Assembly (NCBI RefSeq): GCF_000831645.3
Contig: NZ_CP012559.1
Coordinates: 1,984,001-2,048,000 of the forward strand
Origin: Companilactobacillus heilongjiangensis
Lineage (GTDB): Bacteria > Bacillota > Bacilli > Lactobacillales > Lactobacillaceae
Direction: 5' to 3'
DNA length: 64,000 bases
Shown: positions 38,263 through 46,857 of the stretch, piece after piece
Numbering within the stretch: position 1 is the first letter of the stretch
How the letters are laid out: each line of letters begins with the position of its first letter
The notes under the pieces: generated by a model
Told to the model about the DNA's origin: nothing
Database searches by the model: none
Seen by the model: only the letters and a program-made list of their open reading frames with translations
Translations under genes and position numbers: made by a program

Positions 38263-39090
38263 CTAATTGTCAAATACGGTATATGGAGAACGGCGCTTGT
38301 GAGCAGTCTTCTTATACCAGTTTTCAATGATTTCAGCACTAGCATCTGAAATGTCTTTACCTTCAAGATAATCGTCAATATCTTTGTAAGATACACCTAA
38401 AGCTTTTTCATCAGGCAAACTAGGACGGTCTTCCTCCAAGTCAGCGGTTGGTACTTTCTCATAAAGATTCTTAGGGGCATCAAGTTTGGCTAACATTACC
38501 TTGCCCTGGCGCTTATCCAAACGGAATAACGGCGTTACATCAGCGGCACCATCACCAAACTTTGTATAAAAACCAGTGATATTTTCAGCAGCGTGATCAG
38601 TTCCAACAACAACACCTTTGTTATCGCCAGCAATCGCATACTGAGCAATCATTCTAGTTCTAGCTTTGATATTACCTTTATTGAAATCAGAAATAGTTAA
38701 ACCATTGTTTTCAACAGCTTTTACCATCGCATCGACACTATCTTTGATGTTGACCCGAACAACTTTATCAGCTTTCATCCATTCGATAGCTTGCATACAG
38801 TCAGACTCGTCAGCTTGTTCACCGTAGGGCAAACGAACTGCGATAAATTGGTAACTGTCGTCGCCAGTTTCAGCGCGTAATTCAGTCATGGCAATTTCTG
38901 ACAGTCTACCTGCCAATGTCGAATCCTGTCCACCAGAAATGCCTAGGACAAGTGTTTTCAAAAAGCTATGTGTCTGTAAGTAATTCTTGAGAAAGTCCAC
39001 TGAGCGTCTAATTTCAGCTTCTGGGTCAATCTTTGGCTTAGTATGTTCAAATTCAATAATTTCTTTTTGCAATGGTCTCATTTTAGTCAC
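38263..39090 (-). CDS. nadE: NAD+ synthase, ammonia-dependent
   Basis: 275 aa, the short NadE without glutaminase domain. It adenylates and amidates NaAD to NAD+. P-loop SGGQDS is at residues 52-57, and [19 protein letters not shown] is the NaAD-binding stretch. Its start overlaps the end of pncB by 8 nt. Together they turn nicotinate into NAD+, with NadD encoded elsewhere. Confidence 0.96.
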   Translation of the reverse strand: MTKMRPLQKEIIEFEHTKPKIDPEAEIRRSVDFLKNYLQTHSFLKTLVLGISGGQDSTLAGRLSEIAMTELRAETGDDSYQFIAVRLPYGEQADESDCMQAIEWMKADKVVRVNIKDSVDAMVKAVENNGLTISDFNKGNIKARTRMIAQYAIAGDNKGVVVGTDHAAENITGFYTKFGDGAADVTPLFRLDKRQGKVMLAKLDAPKNLYEKVPTADLEEDRPSLPDEKALGVSYKDIDDYLEGKDISDASAEIIENWYKKTAHKRRSPYTVFDN

Positions 39091-40555
39091 CTAATCTAAT
39101 GTTGTTTACGTCATTTCTAATCTTCTCAATATACTTCATCTTGTGGCTGTATAGTTTTGAAGATAAATCAACAGGATAGACTTGAGGGTTCAAAATACGT
39201 TTGTATTCGTCCCAAAGTGAATCGAGGTTGTCAGCACAATACTTGCGAATTTCTTTAACATTTGGCAAATCATAAACTAATTTACCGTTAGTAAAGATGT
39301 CGTGCAGCATTGGCTTAGCTTGGAAGTCTTCCACAGTCTTATTGATATAAGTATATTGTGGATGGAACATATAAAGTGAACTGTGTTCTCTAGGATCTTC
39401 ATTCCAGAAAGTTACATAGTCCCCTTCGGATTTATCATTCTTTTCGTTATTAGTAATTCTCCAAACTTGTTTCTTACCAGGTGTGGAAATCTTAGCTGCA
39501 TTACTTGAAAGTTTCAAAGTATCCATCATATTGCCTTTAGAATCTTCGATACTTACCAATTTGTAAACAGCACCTAGAGCTGGTTGATCAAAGGCTGTAA
39601 TAACCTTTGTACCAATTCCCCAGACATCGATTTTAGCATCTTGCATCTTCAAGTTTAAAACGGTCTTTTCATCCAAATCATTGGAAGCGTAAATCTTGGC
39701 ATTTGGGAAACCAGCTTCATCAAGTTGCTTTCTGACACGCTTTGAAATATAGGCCATATCACCGGAGTCAATTCTGACACCTTCAAAATTAATTTTGTCG
39801 CCCATTTCACGAGCAACCTTGATGGCACTAGGCACACCACTCTTCAAAGTATCATATGTATCAACTAAGAAGACACAATTCTTATGTGTTGTAGCGTAAG
39901 CTTTGAAAGCCTCATATTCGTTACGGTATGTTTGCACCAAAGCATGGGCATGTGTACCAGAAATTGGAATACCAAACAACTTACCTGCTAAAACATTACT
40001 TGTAGCATCGAATCCTGCAATATAAGCGGCTCTAGTACCCCAAATGGCAGCATCGACTTCTTGGGCACGACGTGAACCAAATTCCATAACTGGATCATCA
40101 CCACAAACGGTCTTGATACGAGCAGCCTTTGTAGCAATCAAAGTTTGGAAGTTAACCATGTTCAAAATGGCAGTTTCAATCAGTTGGCATTGTGCCAATG
40201 GTCCCTCAACTTGAAGGATAGGTTCTTCATTGAAGACCAAATCCCCTTCATAAGCTGAACGAACTGTACAACTGAATTGCATATCTTTTAGCCAACGTAA
40301 AAATTCTTCATCAAATTCCCCGTATTCACGCAAGTAATCGATATCTGAATCTGAAAAGCTTAAATTCTTGAGATAATTAACGACATGTTCCAGTCCTGCA
40401 AAAACGGCAAAACCGTTGTCGAATGGCAAGCTTCTGAAGTAAACTTCAAAAACAGCCCGACGGTTGTGCAAACCCTTCTTCCAGTATGTATACATCATAT
40501 TTAATTCGTAATAATCCGTATGCAAAGTTAAATCTTCATTTTGAAATTGAGTCAT
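39083..40555 (-). CDS. pncB: nicotinate phosphoribosyltransferase
   Basis: About 490 aa. It makes nicotinate mononucleotide from nicotinate and PRPP. The opening [16 protein letters not shown] and the block [15 protein letters not shown] are family hallmarks. Two ATGs stand in tandem (40558 and 40555); I prefer the second, as AGGGAG is only two bases from the first. Repeat E8 ends about 57 bp upstream, so the promoter must be in or beyond it. Confidence 0.95.
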   Translation of the reverse strand: MTQFQNEDLTLHTDYYELNMMYTYWKKGLHNRRAVFEVYFRSLPFDNGFAVFAGLEHVVNYLKNLSFSDSDIDYLREYGEFDEEFLRWLKDMQFSCTVRSAYEGDLVFNEEPILQVEGPLAQCQLIETAILNMVNFQTLIATKAARIKTVCGDDPVMEFGSRRAQEVDAAIWGTRAAYIAGFDATSNVLAGKLFGIPISGTHAHALVQTYRNEYEAFKAYATTHKNCVFLVDTYDTLKSGVPSAIKVAREMGDKINFEGVRIDSGDMAYISKRVRKQLDEAGFPNAKIYASNDLDEKTVLNLKMQDAKIDVWGIGTKVITAFDQPALGAVYKLVSIEDSKGNMMDTLKLSSNAAKISTPGKKQVWRITNNEKNDKSEGDYVTFWNEDPREHSSLYMFHPQYTYINKTVEDFQAKPMLHDIFTNGKLVYDLPNVKEIRKYCADNLDSLWDEYKRILNPQVYPVDLSSKLYSHKMKYIEKIRNDVNNIRLGD

Positions 40556-40614
40556 CATAACTCCCTTATAAATTTATATTAATGGCCAGAGGTTTTTGAG
40601 GGTTGCCGCTTTCG

Positions 40615-40785
40615 GTTTCGAATGATTCCGCCTACTGTGGGACCGGCTCGAGCCATAGTGCGGTCTCGACCCTCGCTTTTGAGCCGAAAACCACGTCTCA
40701 AAAACGTCCTGTGCTGTAAGAACGGAAAACCGCCGTCCTAACACCACTACCACTGCTGGCTCCATCATTCGAAACCGGAAGCTAA
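40615..40785 (-). repeat. cloverleaf intergenic repeat E8
   Basis: Full copy, unpaired. Closing stem CGGTTTCGAATGATT / CATCATTCGAAACCG, 14 bp; P2 GGACGGCGG / CCGTTCTTAC with extra pairs. The junction pair is A opposite C, one of the few copies that break the rule. Lies between pncB and the GT4 gene; the remaining part of the 40559-40896 gap shows nothing else. Confidence 0.85.
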
Positions 40786-40896
40786 GATACTGGTTATATC
40801 AGATTATTATTTCGATAGTCTGCAACACGAACAACCATACAAAACCTTCCAAGGCAAAGCCCAAATCAAACTCTGGTTAACAATCTATATTTTACA

Positions 40897-41973
40897 TTAA
40901 TCTGCATTTAAAGTCGCTTCGTATCCATCGTTTACTTTATGAGCTAATTCTTCGATAGAATAGTTGTCTCGAACCTCTTGATAAAGTGCCAATCCTTTTT
41001 GATCAAGGTTGCCATCACGCCACATTGAGTGGGCATCGTTCAAGGCTGCAATCAGTCCTTGTTCATCGCCAGAATCGACTAACCAACCAGTATCGTCATT
41101 GATAACTCTATCGGTAGCACCGACATTTGTCGCAATAACTGGTTTTCCATAAGCAGCTGATTCAAGGTAAACTGTTGGCAAACTTTCTGACTTCGAAGTT
41201 AGGACGGAAACATCACATTCTTGATAATAGTCACCGGTATTTTCACGGAAACCAACGAAATCGACTTTATCTTTGATACCTAATTCTGAAACTAACTTAC
41301 GTAAATCGTCCATCAATGGACCATCGCCGACTAGTGTCAAGCGGTAATTGAACTTAACTTTGCTCAAGGCTTCAAGCAATAAACGATGATTCTTGACCTC
41401 AACCAAACGTGCTACTTCCAGCAAACTGAATGTTGGTTGGCGATTGAATCGCGGATTGATTCCAGAAAAATCGATGGCATTGAAAACTTCAAATGTTTTG
41501 CTTGATCTGATTTTCAATGATTCAAAATATTCTTCCAAATCAGGGTTCATGTAGAAAAGTGAATCTGCGCTTTTTAGAGCGTGTAGATTTAACTTGAGCA
41601 TAACTTTACCTTTGATCCCTGAAAAGTCGATACGGGGGTCAGAATGGACTGTTATGACCCATTTAGCATTGATTTTCTTTCTAATCAAAGACACGATATA
41701 GTTAGCACGTGGACCATGTGTATGCACAATATCGAAGTGATTATTGTTAATATAGTTTGTTAATGGTTTTAGAATCGATAAATCAAAACGTTGTTTTTGT
41801 TTCATTACCGACACGCTCAAGCCATTTTCACGCGCCATCTTTGAAACTGGACCTTCTTGAAAAGTTAATAACGTACTCTTCTCACCAGTTAACTTTTGAC
41901 CTTTCATCAGGTTAACAATATATGTACGAGCTCCACCGTCTTCATTGCCGGCATTAATATGTAAAACCCTCAT
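40897..41973 (-). CDS. family 4 glycosyltransferase
   Basis: 358 aa from the ATG at 41973, where GAGGTG precedes and the protein begins MRVLHINAGNEDGGARTYIV, a typical GT4 start; the longer frame overlaps the divergent tagA leader. GT-B fold: N-terminal acceptor domain, then VARLVEVKNHRLLLEAL and the sugar-nucleotide EX7E-type region (SKSESLPTVYLESAAYGKPV). Retaining transfer from a nucleotide sugar on the cytoplasmic side is expected. It is divergent from tagA, suggesting joint teichoic-acid or polysaccharide work. Confidence 0.85.
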   Translation of the reverse strand: MRVLHINAGNEDGGARTYIVNLMKGQKLTGEKSTLLTFQEGPVSKMARENGLSVSVMKQKQRFDLSILKPLTNYINNNHFDIVHTHGPRANYIVSLIRKKINAKWVITVHSDPRIDFSGIKGKVMLKLNLHALKSADSLFYMNPDLEEYFESLKIRSSKTFEVFNAIDFSGINPRFNRQPTFSLLEVARLVEVKNHRLLLEALSKVKFNYRLTLVGDGPLMDDLRKLVSELGIKDKVDFVGFRENTGDYYQECDVSVLTSKSESLPTVYLESAAYGKPVIATNVGATDRVINDDTGWLVDSGDEQGLIAALNDAHSMWRDGNLDQKGLALYQEVRDNYSIEELAHKVNDGYEATLNAD

Positions 41974-42031
41974 TAAGACACCTCTCAAATTAATCTTTCT
42001 CGTGTATAATAATACATTAAAGGAGAACGCC

Positions 42032-42760
42032 ATGCACAAAAATAGAGTAAATATTTTAGGTACAGAGTTTGATAATTTCACGACTAAACAATTTCATAAA
42101 TACTTGGATGATGATTTGGATGTTAAAGCAAACAAGTTTATCGTAACACCTAATCCTGAAATTGTTCTTTCTGCTAGAAAAGATACCAATTTTTCAGAAA
42201 TTGTCAATAATGCTGATTACGTCATTCCCGATGGAATTGGAGTTATCAAAGGAGCTAAAAGTCTGGGAACTCCACTCCACGAACGAATCACTGGATTCGA
42301 TACTTTACAATATTTAGTTGAAGCGGCTAACCGCAAGTTTTCGAAAGTTTATTTACTTGGTGCTAAGCCAGAAGTTATTGAAGCTAGCGCTGAGAAAATC
42401 AAAAAGGATTACCCTCAAGTTGATCTTGTTGGTTATCACGATGGTTATTTCAAAGATGAAGCAGATATCGTAGCTGAAATTGCTGAAAAGCAACCTAACA
42501 TCGTTTTCGTTGCTCTAGGTTCCCCTAAGCAAGAGATTTTCATCAATAAATACCGTAAGACAACTGATGCTATTTGGATTGGTGTTGGTGGTAGTTTTGA
42601 TGTCTTCTCCGGTACTAAAAAGCGAGCTCCAAAGTTTTTCCAAGCACTTAATTTGGAATGGTTCTACCGTTTGATTAAGGAGCCTACTCGTTTTGGCCGG
42701 ATGTTGGCAATTCCTCGCTATATGAATTTGATTAATAAAGAAAAGAAGAGCCGTAAATAG
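42032..42760 (+). CDS. tagA: WecG/TagA/CpsF family glycosyltransferase
   Basis: 242 aa from the ATG at 42032, with AGGAG upstream. Family 26: it adds ManNAc (or a related sugar) to an undecaprenyl-PP-linked first sugar, making the linkage unit of wall teichoic acid. Hallmarks: NPEIVLSARKD, the catalytic-aspartate loop YVIPDGIGVIKGAK, ERITGFD, and VALGSPKQEIFI. The TATAAT at 42005-42010 is a probable -10, shared gap with the divergent GT4 gene. The precise sugar is inferred from the family. Confidence 0.87.
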   Translation: MHKNRVNILGTEFDNFTTKQFHKYLDDDLDVKANKFIVTPNPEIVLSARKDTNFSEIVNNADYVIPDGIGVIKGAKSLGTPLHERITGFDTLQYLVEAANRKFSKVYLLGAKPEVIEASAEKIKKDYPQVDLVGYHDGYFKDEADIVAEIAEKQPNIVFVALGSPKQEIFINKYRKTTDAIWIGVGGSFDVFSGTKKRAPKFFQALNLEWFYRLIKEPTRFGRMLAIPRYMNLINKEKKSRK

Positions 42761-42842
42761 GCTGAATAACGTCTCCAATCTTCAATATATTTTTATTGGA
42801 AATCCAATTCAAAATTATCAAACTTACTTAAAAAATTAAAAT

Positions 42843-42895
42843 AAAAAAGATTGTCATCCAACTTTTTCATTTCGTTGGATGACAATCCTTTTTTG
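42843..42895 (+). terminator. tagA terminator, bidirectional
   Basis: GATTGTCATCCAAC (42849-42862) pairs perfectly with GTTGGATGACAATC (42874-42887), followed by T6. Confidence 0.92.
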
Positions 42896-42925
42896 TTTCA
42901 AGCATTATTTTTAGTTTATATAGGC

Positions 42926-43050
42926 AGTGGCTCTAAAACGAGTTCCACAGGCCAATTTCTTCCGCTTTGCCTACCTCCCCAAATCATCCGCAAGGTACGC
43001 GGATAATTCGTGAAGCTACGCAAATGCTCGGAAATTCCCGGGCCTGCTCC
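42926..43050. repeat. second type of structured intergenic element
   Basis: GC-rich block between convergent tagA and the ligase-like gene. Outer arms: AGTGG ... CAGGCC-AATTTC pair with GAAATT-CCC-GGCCTG ... CCACT. An inner hairpin ATCCGC-AAGGTAC-GCGGAT follows. It is unlike E1-E19. Only one copy is in the window, so 'repeat' is a guess. Confidence 0.45.
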
Positions 43051-43055
43051 ACTCT

Positions 43056-44450
43056 CTAATCTTCGACATCGATTGTCTCTGGATTCTGTTCACTTCTTAC
43101 AAATATCTTTGCATTTAACATTGCATAACTCAGAATCGAAACGAAGTAAATACTTACTGAAGGTGCTTCGATAACGTGTCCTGTCATCAATGCCATTCCG
43201 AATCCTAACGCTACACTGGCTACTAACATTGCCCACTTAAAGGACCACATGTACTTGAATTTTCTCAAGAATGTGCCGACTAGATATAGTAAGCAATATA
43301 GCAATGGTGCTAAGTAAATGATTGTTCCAATGATACCAAATTGGAAGAAGATATCGATGTAGTCCATTTCGACTAACTTAGCTTTCTTCTCACTCTTAAA
43401 GCTTGTTGCATAGCCCATACCAAATGTCTTTTGAGCTATGGTTGCTTTCTTATAGTTGTGAGCAGCGTTTTCAAAGTAAACTGTCCGACCACTTAGTAAG
43501 TAAGAAACTGTCTTGTTAGTTTCAACGTACTTCTTCTGGTCTTTAGTAATACCTTTTTTAGTCTTAGCTTGTTTCTTCTTATACTTGATCATGTCGCTGT
43601 GCAATTCAGCAGTTCTGGAAACGGCCATGGCTGGATAAGCAGCGAATACTCCACCAAGTGTGATGACTAATAAAGCCACGATTCCGGCGTTGAATTTGCG
43701 ATTGCCGCCATCTTGGAAGAAGTGAATAACTGTTGCCAAAATTCCCATACAAATACCGAAGAGAATTGCTAACAATGAACCTTTTGTACCAATCAACAAT
43801 GCTGAGTAGATTGCCAAAATAATTGTTAACCAGTAGTAAACTCTCGACCACTTGTTAATTTTATTCAAGGCATACCAAATCATAATTGGAAAGGCGATTG
43901 AAACGATAGCACTCAACTCATTAGCAGCGTAGAACCAGCCACTCTCACCTAATTTATAATAGGCATATGAGCTGAAACTTGTGTTTGTAAAGTGTGCCAC
44001 AATCATGATAATACTGATGATGTTAACGGCATAGAAAACTACTTTAGGGAAATAACGGTTGATAACTCGGTCTTCCGCCAATTCTTCAAACGCATAAAAG
44101 TATCCCAGCAACATGACTGGATAATACAAACTTTTTGCTAAGGTTGTTATTTCTAGTGATGGTATAAATAAAACTTTTTGTTTGTAATTAATGATTAAAC
44201 TGATTATCGAAACTATTCCTAAAATCACGAAATACCCGATGACTCGAAACCCTTGTTTGTTATCCCGATTCAGTATCAGGAATATCAGGATATAAAACGC
44301 CGTAACGGCCATAACGGCCATTCGAATCAATACCCCAAAGGTTATATTAATATGTGCTTGAGCCATCAGTCCGGTAACAGCATCTAATACAGGCTGAAAA
44401 ACGATATATAGCATCAAGAAGATACTGTACTTTTTTATAAAGCTTTGCAT
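43056..44450 (-). CDS. O-antigen ligase/polymerase-like membrane protein
   Basis: 464 aa with about 12 membrane segments and one large outer loop (about residues 275-370, lysine-rich MIKYKKKQAKTKKGITKDQK), the layout of Wzy/WaaL-type enzymes. These join or polymerise lipid-linked glycans outside the membrane. The GWFYAANELSAIVSIAFPI region matches the conserved core of the ligase family. With GT4 and TagA next door a surface polysaccharide or teichoic-acid role is likely; the substrate is unknown. Confidence 0.75.
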   Translation of the reverse strand: MQSFIKKYSIFLMLYIVFQPVLDAVTGLMAQAHINITFGVLIRMAVMAVTAFYILIFLILNRDNKQGFRVIGYFVILGIVSIISLIINYKQKVLFIPSLEITTLAKSLYYPVMLLGYFYAFEELAEDRVINRYFPKVVFYAVNIISIIMIVAHFTNTSFSSYAYYKLGESGWFYAANELSAIVSIAFPIMIWYALNKINKWSRVYYWLTIILAIYSALLIGTKGSLLAILFGICMGILATVIHFFQDGGNRKFNAGIVALLVITLGGVFAAYPAMAVSRTAELHSDMIKYKKKQAKTKKGITKDQKKYVETNKTVSYLLSGRTVYFENAAHNYKKATIAQKTFGMGYATSFKSEKKAKLVEMDYIDIFFQFGIIGTIIYLAPLLYCLLYLVGTFLRKFKYMWSFKWAMLVASVALGFGMALMTGHVIEAPSVSIYFVSILSYAMLNAKIFVRSEQNPETIDVED

Positions 44451-44574
44451 AAGTGACTCCCAGTTAAAAATTTAAAAAACATATCAGGTTATATCTTACC
44501 TTAAATCGAATTTTAAAGAAATTAATTATCCCAATTAAAATTCAAAACCTGTTTTATTGTGTACTTCCGCTTCC

Positions 44575-44744
44575 GGTTGCCAGAGAATTTCGCCTGCTGT
44601 GAGGACCGGTTCGAGCCATAGTACGGTCTCGAACCTCGCTTTTGAACCGAAAACCACGTTTCAAAAGTCGTCTTGTGGAGTAAGTGCTAAAGCACTTACT
44701 CCACTTTCACTGCTGGTGAATTCTCTGGCAACCTCCAGCTATAG
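44575..44744 (-). repeat. cloverleaf intergenic repeat E9
   Basis: Full copy. Closing stem GGTTGCCAGAGAATT / AATTCTCTGGCAACC is 15 bp perfect; P2 GGAGTAAGTGC / GCACTTACTCC is perfect. Junction pair A:T. The TGCCG-type end faces the ligase-like gene start. Inverted pair with E10. Confidence 0.92.
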
Positions 44745-44915
44745 CATTCTTTGGCTCATAACCAATCAAATTTCTTAAGTAACTATACCTATCCACCTAA
44801 TTCATTATTAACCAAAGTAAAATCCGGTCTAACCATATAAGTATAAGTAAGACCAAAAATCTTAGTAAATAATACCAAAATCATTTTGAAATTTCACTTC
44901 GTAATAAAACATACA

Positions 44916-45100
44916 CTAGCCGGAGGTTGTCGATGAAATGGAGTATCCCATGGAGGTGGCGTTATGGCTTTAGCCATTACACCACAGGGCGACTTTGGAG
45001 ACTTGCCGAACTCTGGCAAGGCTTCAAAGCGAGACACGAGACCTTGGCTCGAGTCGGTCCTCATGGTAGACTGCCATTTCATCGACAACCGTAGGCGGCA
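44916..45100 (+). repeat. cloverleaf intergenic repeat E10
   Basis: Full copy. Closing stem GGTTGTCGATGAAATGG / CCATTTCATCGACAACC is 17 bp perfect; P2 GGCGTTATGGC / GCCATTACACC. Junction pair A:T. The TGCCG end stops 15 bp before the gntR stop codon. Confidence 0.92.
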
Positions 45101-45115
45101 TATTTCAAAACCCAA

Positions 45116-45820
45116 TTATCTCTCTAAGTAAAATTCAAAACGATCACCGGCATATTGTGAACGAACATATTCGAATGGACGTTCATCATCCAAAGTTGTA
45201 ACTTGGCGAACTCGTAAAACGGCAGATCCACGTTTAACGTTCAAAAAGTTGGCAATTTTTTCTGAAGCAAGGATGGCTGAAACTGTTTGTGTAGCGTTAC
45301 CTAATTTTAACCCAGCCTTGTCTTCAAGTGCTTTATAGAGTGAAGACGTAATGTCTTTTTTATTCAAGCTATCAACGATACCAATTGGAATAGTTGCGAC
45401 TTCAAAACAGATTGGTTGTTTGTCTGCGTAACGAATTCTTTCCATTCGTAACACTTGGTCGCCATTTTTAAGTTTTAATTTTTCAATTTCGCTAATCGAA
45501 GGGTCAGCTACGTGATAGGACACGGTTTTACTTGAGGGCTTCTTACCCTGACTCTCAGTGATTTCAGTAAAACTAGTCGTTCCTGACATCTTTTCTTGAA
45601 CCTTGCTGCTGGCAACATATGTACCAGAACCTACTTGGCGTTGCAAGATTCCCTCATCAACAAGTGTTTGAATCGCTTGGCGTAACGTCATTCGACTAAC
45701 ATCAAAATCTTGAGAAAGCTGTCTCTCTGATGGAATGCGTTCCCCCACAGCCCACTTGCCAGATTCAATTTCTTTTCTAATTTCGTTATGAATTTGTATA
45801 TATACTGGTACCTTCATCAT
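45116..45820 (-). CDS. GntR/HutC-family transcription regulator
   Basis: 234 aa. Winged helix at residues ~1-70 (GERIPSERQLSQDFDVSRMT), then a UTRA ligand domain (~90-232, VLRMERIRYADKQPICFEVA). The layout matches NagR/YvoA-type regulators that sense sugar phosphates, but the effector cannot be told. Start by AAAGGAG, with ATG ATG in tandem. No sugar-use operon is adjacent; the upstream region has TTATACC and GGTATAA half sites, so it may regulate itself. Confidence 0.85.
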   Translation of the reverse strand: MMKVPVYIQIHNEIRKEIESGKWAVGERIPSERQLSQDFDVSRMTLRQAIQTLVDEGILQRQVGSGTYVASSKVQEKMSGTTSFTEITESQGKKPSSKTVSYHVADPSISEIEKLKLKNGDQVLRMERIRYADKQPICFEVATIPIGIVDSLNKKDITSSLYKALEDKAGLKLGNATQTVSAILASEKIANFLNVKRGSAVLRVRQVTTLDDERPFEYVRSQYAGDRFEFYLER

Positions 45821-45851
45821 ATGGACTCCTTTACGAGCATTACTTCTGTTA

Positions 45852-45895
45852 ATTATACCGTATTTCTATAAAAAATTGAGAATTGGTATAAAAAC
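45852..45895 (-). promoter_or_regulatory. gntR promoter with inverted half sites
   Basis: On the minus strand TATAAT at 45852-45857. TTATACC (45853-45859) and GGTATAA (45884-45890 region) form an inverted repeat, and ATACCGTAT is a small palindrome at the -10. They may be the regulator's own operator. Confidence 0.4.
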
Positions 45896-45904
45896 TTAGA
45901 AAAA

Positions 45905-45945
45905 ATAAAAAGGCAAAATTCAAATTATGAATTTTGCCTTTTTAA
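45905..45945 (-). terminator. tRNA-Tyr/Gln terminator, bidirectional
   Basis: AGGCAAAATTC pairs with GAATTTTGCCT, flanked by A5 and T5. Confidence 0.88.
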
Positions 45946-45949
45946 GTTA

Positions 45950-46021
45950 TTGGGTTAGCTGGATTCGAACCAGCGCATGATGGGATCAAAACCCATTGCC
46001 TTACCACTTGGCTATAACCCA
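45950..46021 (-). tRNA. tRNA-Gln (TTG)
   Basis: 72 nt with full cloverleaf. Acceptor TGGGTTA pairs with TAACCCA. Anticodon stem ATGGG/CCCAT, loop TTTTGAT, anticodon TTG. T arm GCTGG-TTCGAAT-CCAGC. CCA is not encoded. Co-transcribed after tRNA-Tyr (5 nt apart). Confidence 0.95.
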
Positions 46022-46026
46022 ATTAA

Positions 46027-46109
46027 TGGAGGGGAGTGGATTCGAACCACCGAACCCGAAGGAGCGGATTTACAGTCCGCCGCGTTTAGCCAGACTTCGC
46101 TACCCCTCC
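46027..46109 (-). tRNA. tRNA-Tyr (GTA)
   Basis: 83 nt, class II with variable arm. Acceptor GGAGGGG pairs with CCCCTCC. Anticodon stem GCGGA/TCCGC, loop CTGTAAA, anticodon GTA. CCA is not encoded. First gene of the two-tRNA unit. Confidence 0.95.
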
Positions 46110-46201
46110 ATGTGTTTAACACATGTCTCATTCGACTTAATAATATTACCGAAAATCCAGATTCATTTCAAGTGATTTTATAAACTTTTTTTATTTGTTC
46201 A

Positions 46202-46351
46202 CTTCCGCCGGAGGATGCCGGTAATTTTTCGCCCGATGTGAGGACCGGTTCGAGCCGAAGCCCACGTCTCAAAAGTCGTCCTGTAATATAAGGACTAGCG
46301 TCCTCATATTACCTTCACTACTGGTGAAAATTACCGGCATCCTCCGGCTAG
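46202..46351 (-). repeat. cloverleaf intergenic repeat E11, lacking most of P3
   Basis: Shortened copy: closing stem GGAGGATGCCGGTAATTTT / AAAATTACCGGCATCCTCC is 19 bp perfect and P2 GTAATATGAGGAC / GTCCTTATATTAC is kept, but P3 and part of P4 are gone. Junction pair A:T. The deletion spares the outer stem. Inverted pair with E12. Confidence 0.87.
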
Positions 46352-46614
46352 GTTTATTAAAAGTGAGCTTTAATCAGCTTAATACTCATATTCGTTTGAA
46401 TTGGTCTAATTTATTCGTCATCAAAATAACCAAATATTTAATCCCCATCAGGTTTAAAAAATTAATCGAATCATTTCATATAAATATTTTTAAAATATCA
46501 AAGGTAACTGAATTTTTAATTCCAATTTTCCAAGAATTAATTCGATGCAGTTTTAAATAATCCCCCTTAAATATTCAGAATCATTAAACATACAATATTA
46601 ACCAAAAATACCAG

Positions 46615-46796
46615 AGCCTCCGGTTGCGAGGGATGGAGTACGCTGTGGAGGTGGCGTTATGGCTTTAGCCATTACACCACAGGGCGACTTTTGAGATTCG
46701 CGTACTCTGCGAAGCTCAAAATCGAGGTTCGAGACCGCCTTTTGGCTCGAACCGGTCCTCATAGCGTAACTCCATCCCTCGCAACCGGAGGCGGCA
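46615..46796 (+). repeat. cloverleaf intergenic repeat E12
   Basis: Full copy with the longest perfect closing stem, 23 bp (includes GGTTGCGAGGGATGGAGT / ACTCCATCCCTCGCAACC). P2 GGCGTTATGGC / GCCATTACACC. Junction pair A:T. Lies after dtpT. The 263 bp between E11 and E12 is AT-rich with no gene supported. Confidence 0.92.
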
Positions 46797-46809
46797 TCCT
46801 TAAAAGAAA

Positions 46810-46845
46810 CAAAAAAAGACCGCAGACAACAAAGTCTACAATCTT
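46810..46845 (-). terminator. dtpT terminator
   Basis: AGACCGCAGAC pairs with GTCTACAATCT (some mismatches), followed on the minus strand by T7. Confidence 0.65.
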
Positions 46846-46857
46846 TAAATAATTTTT

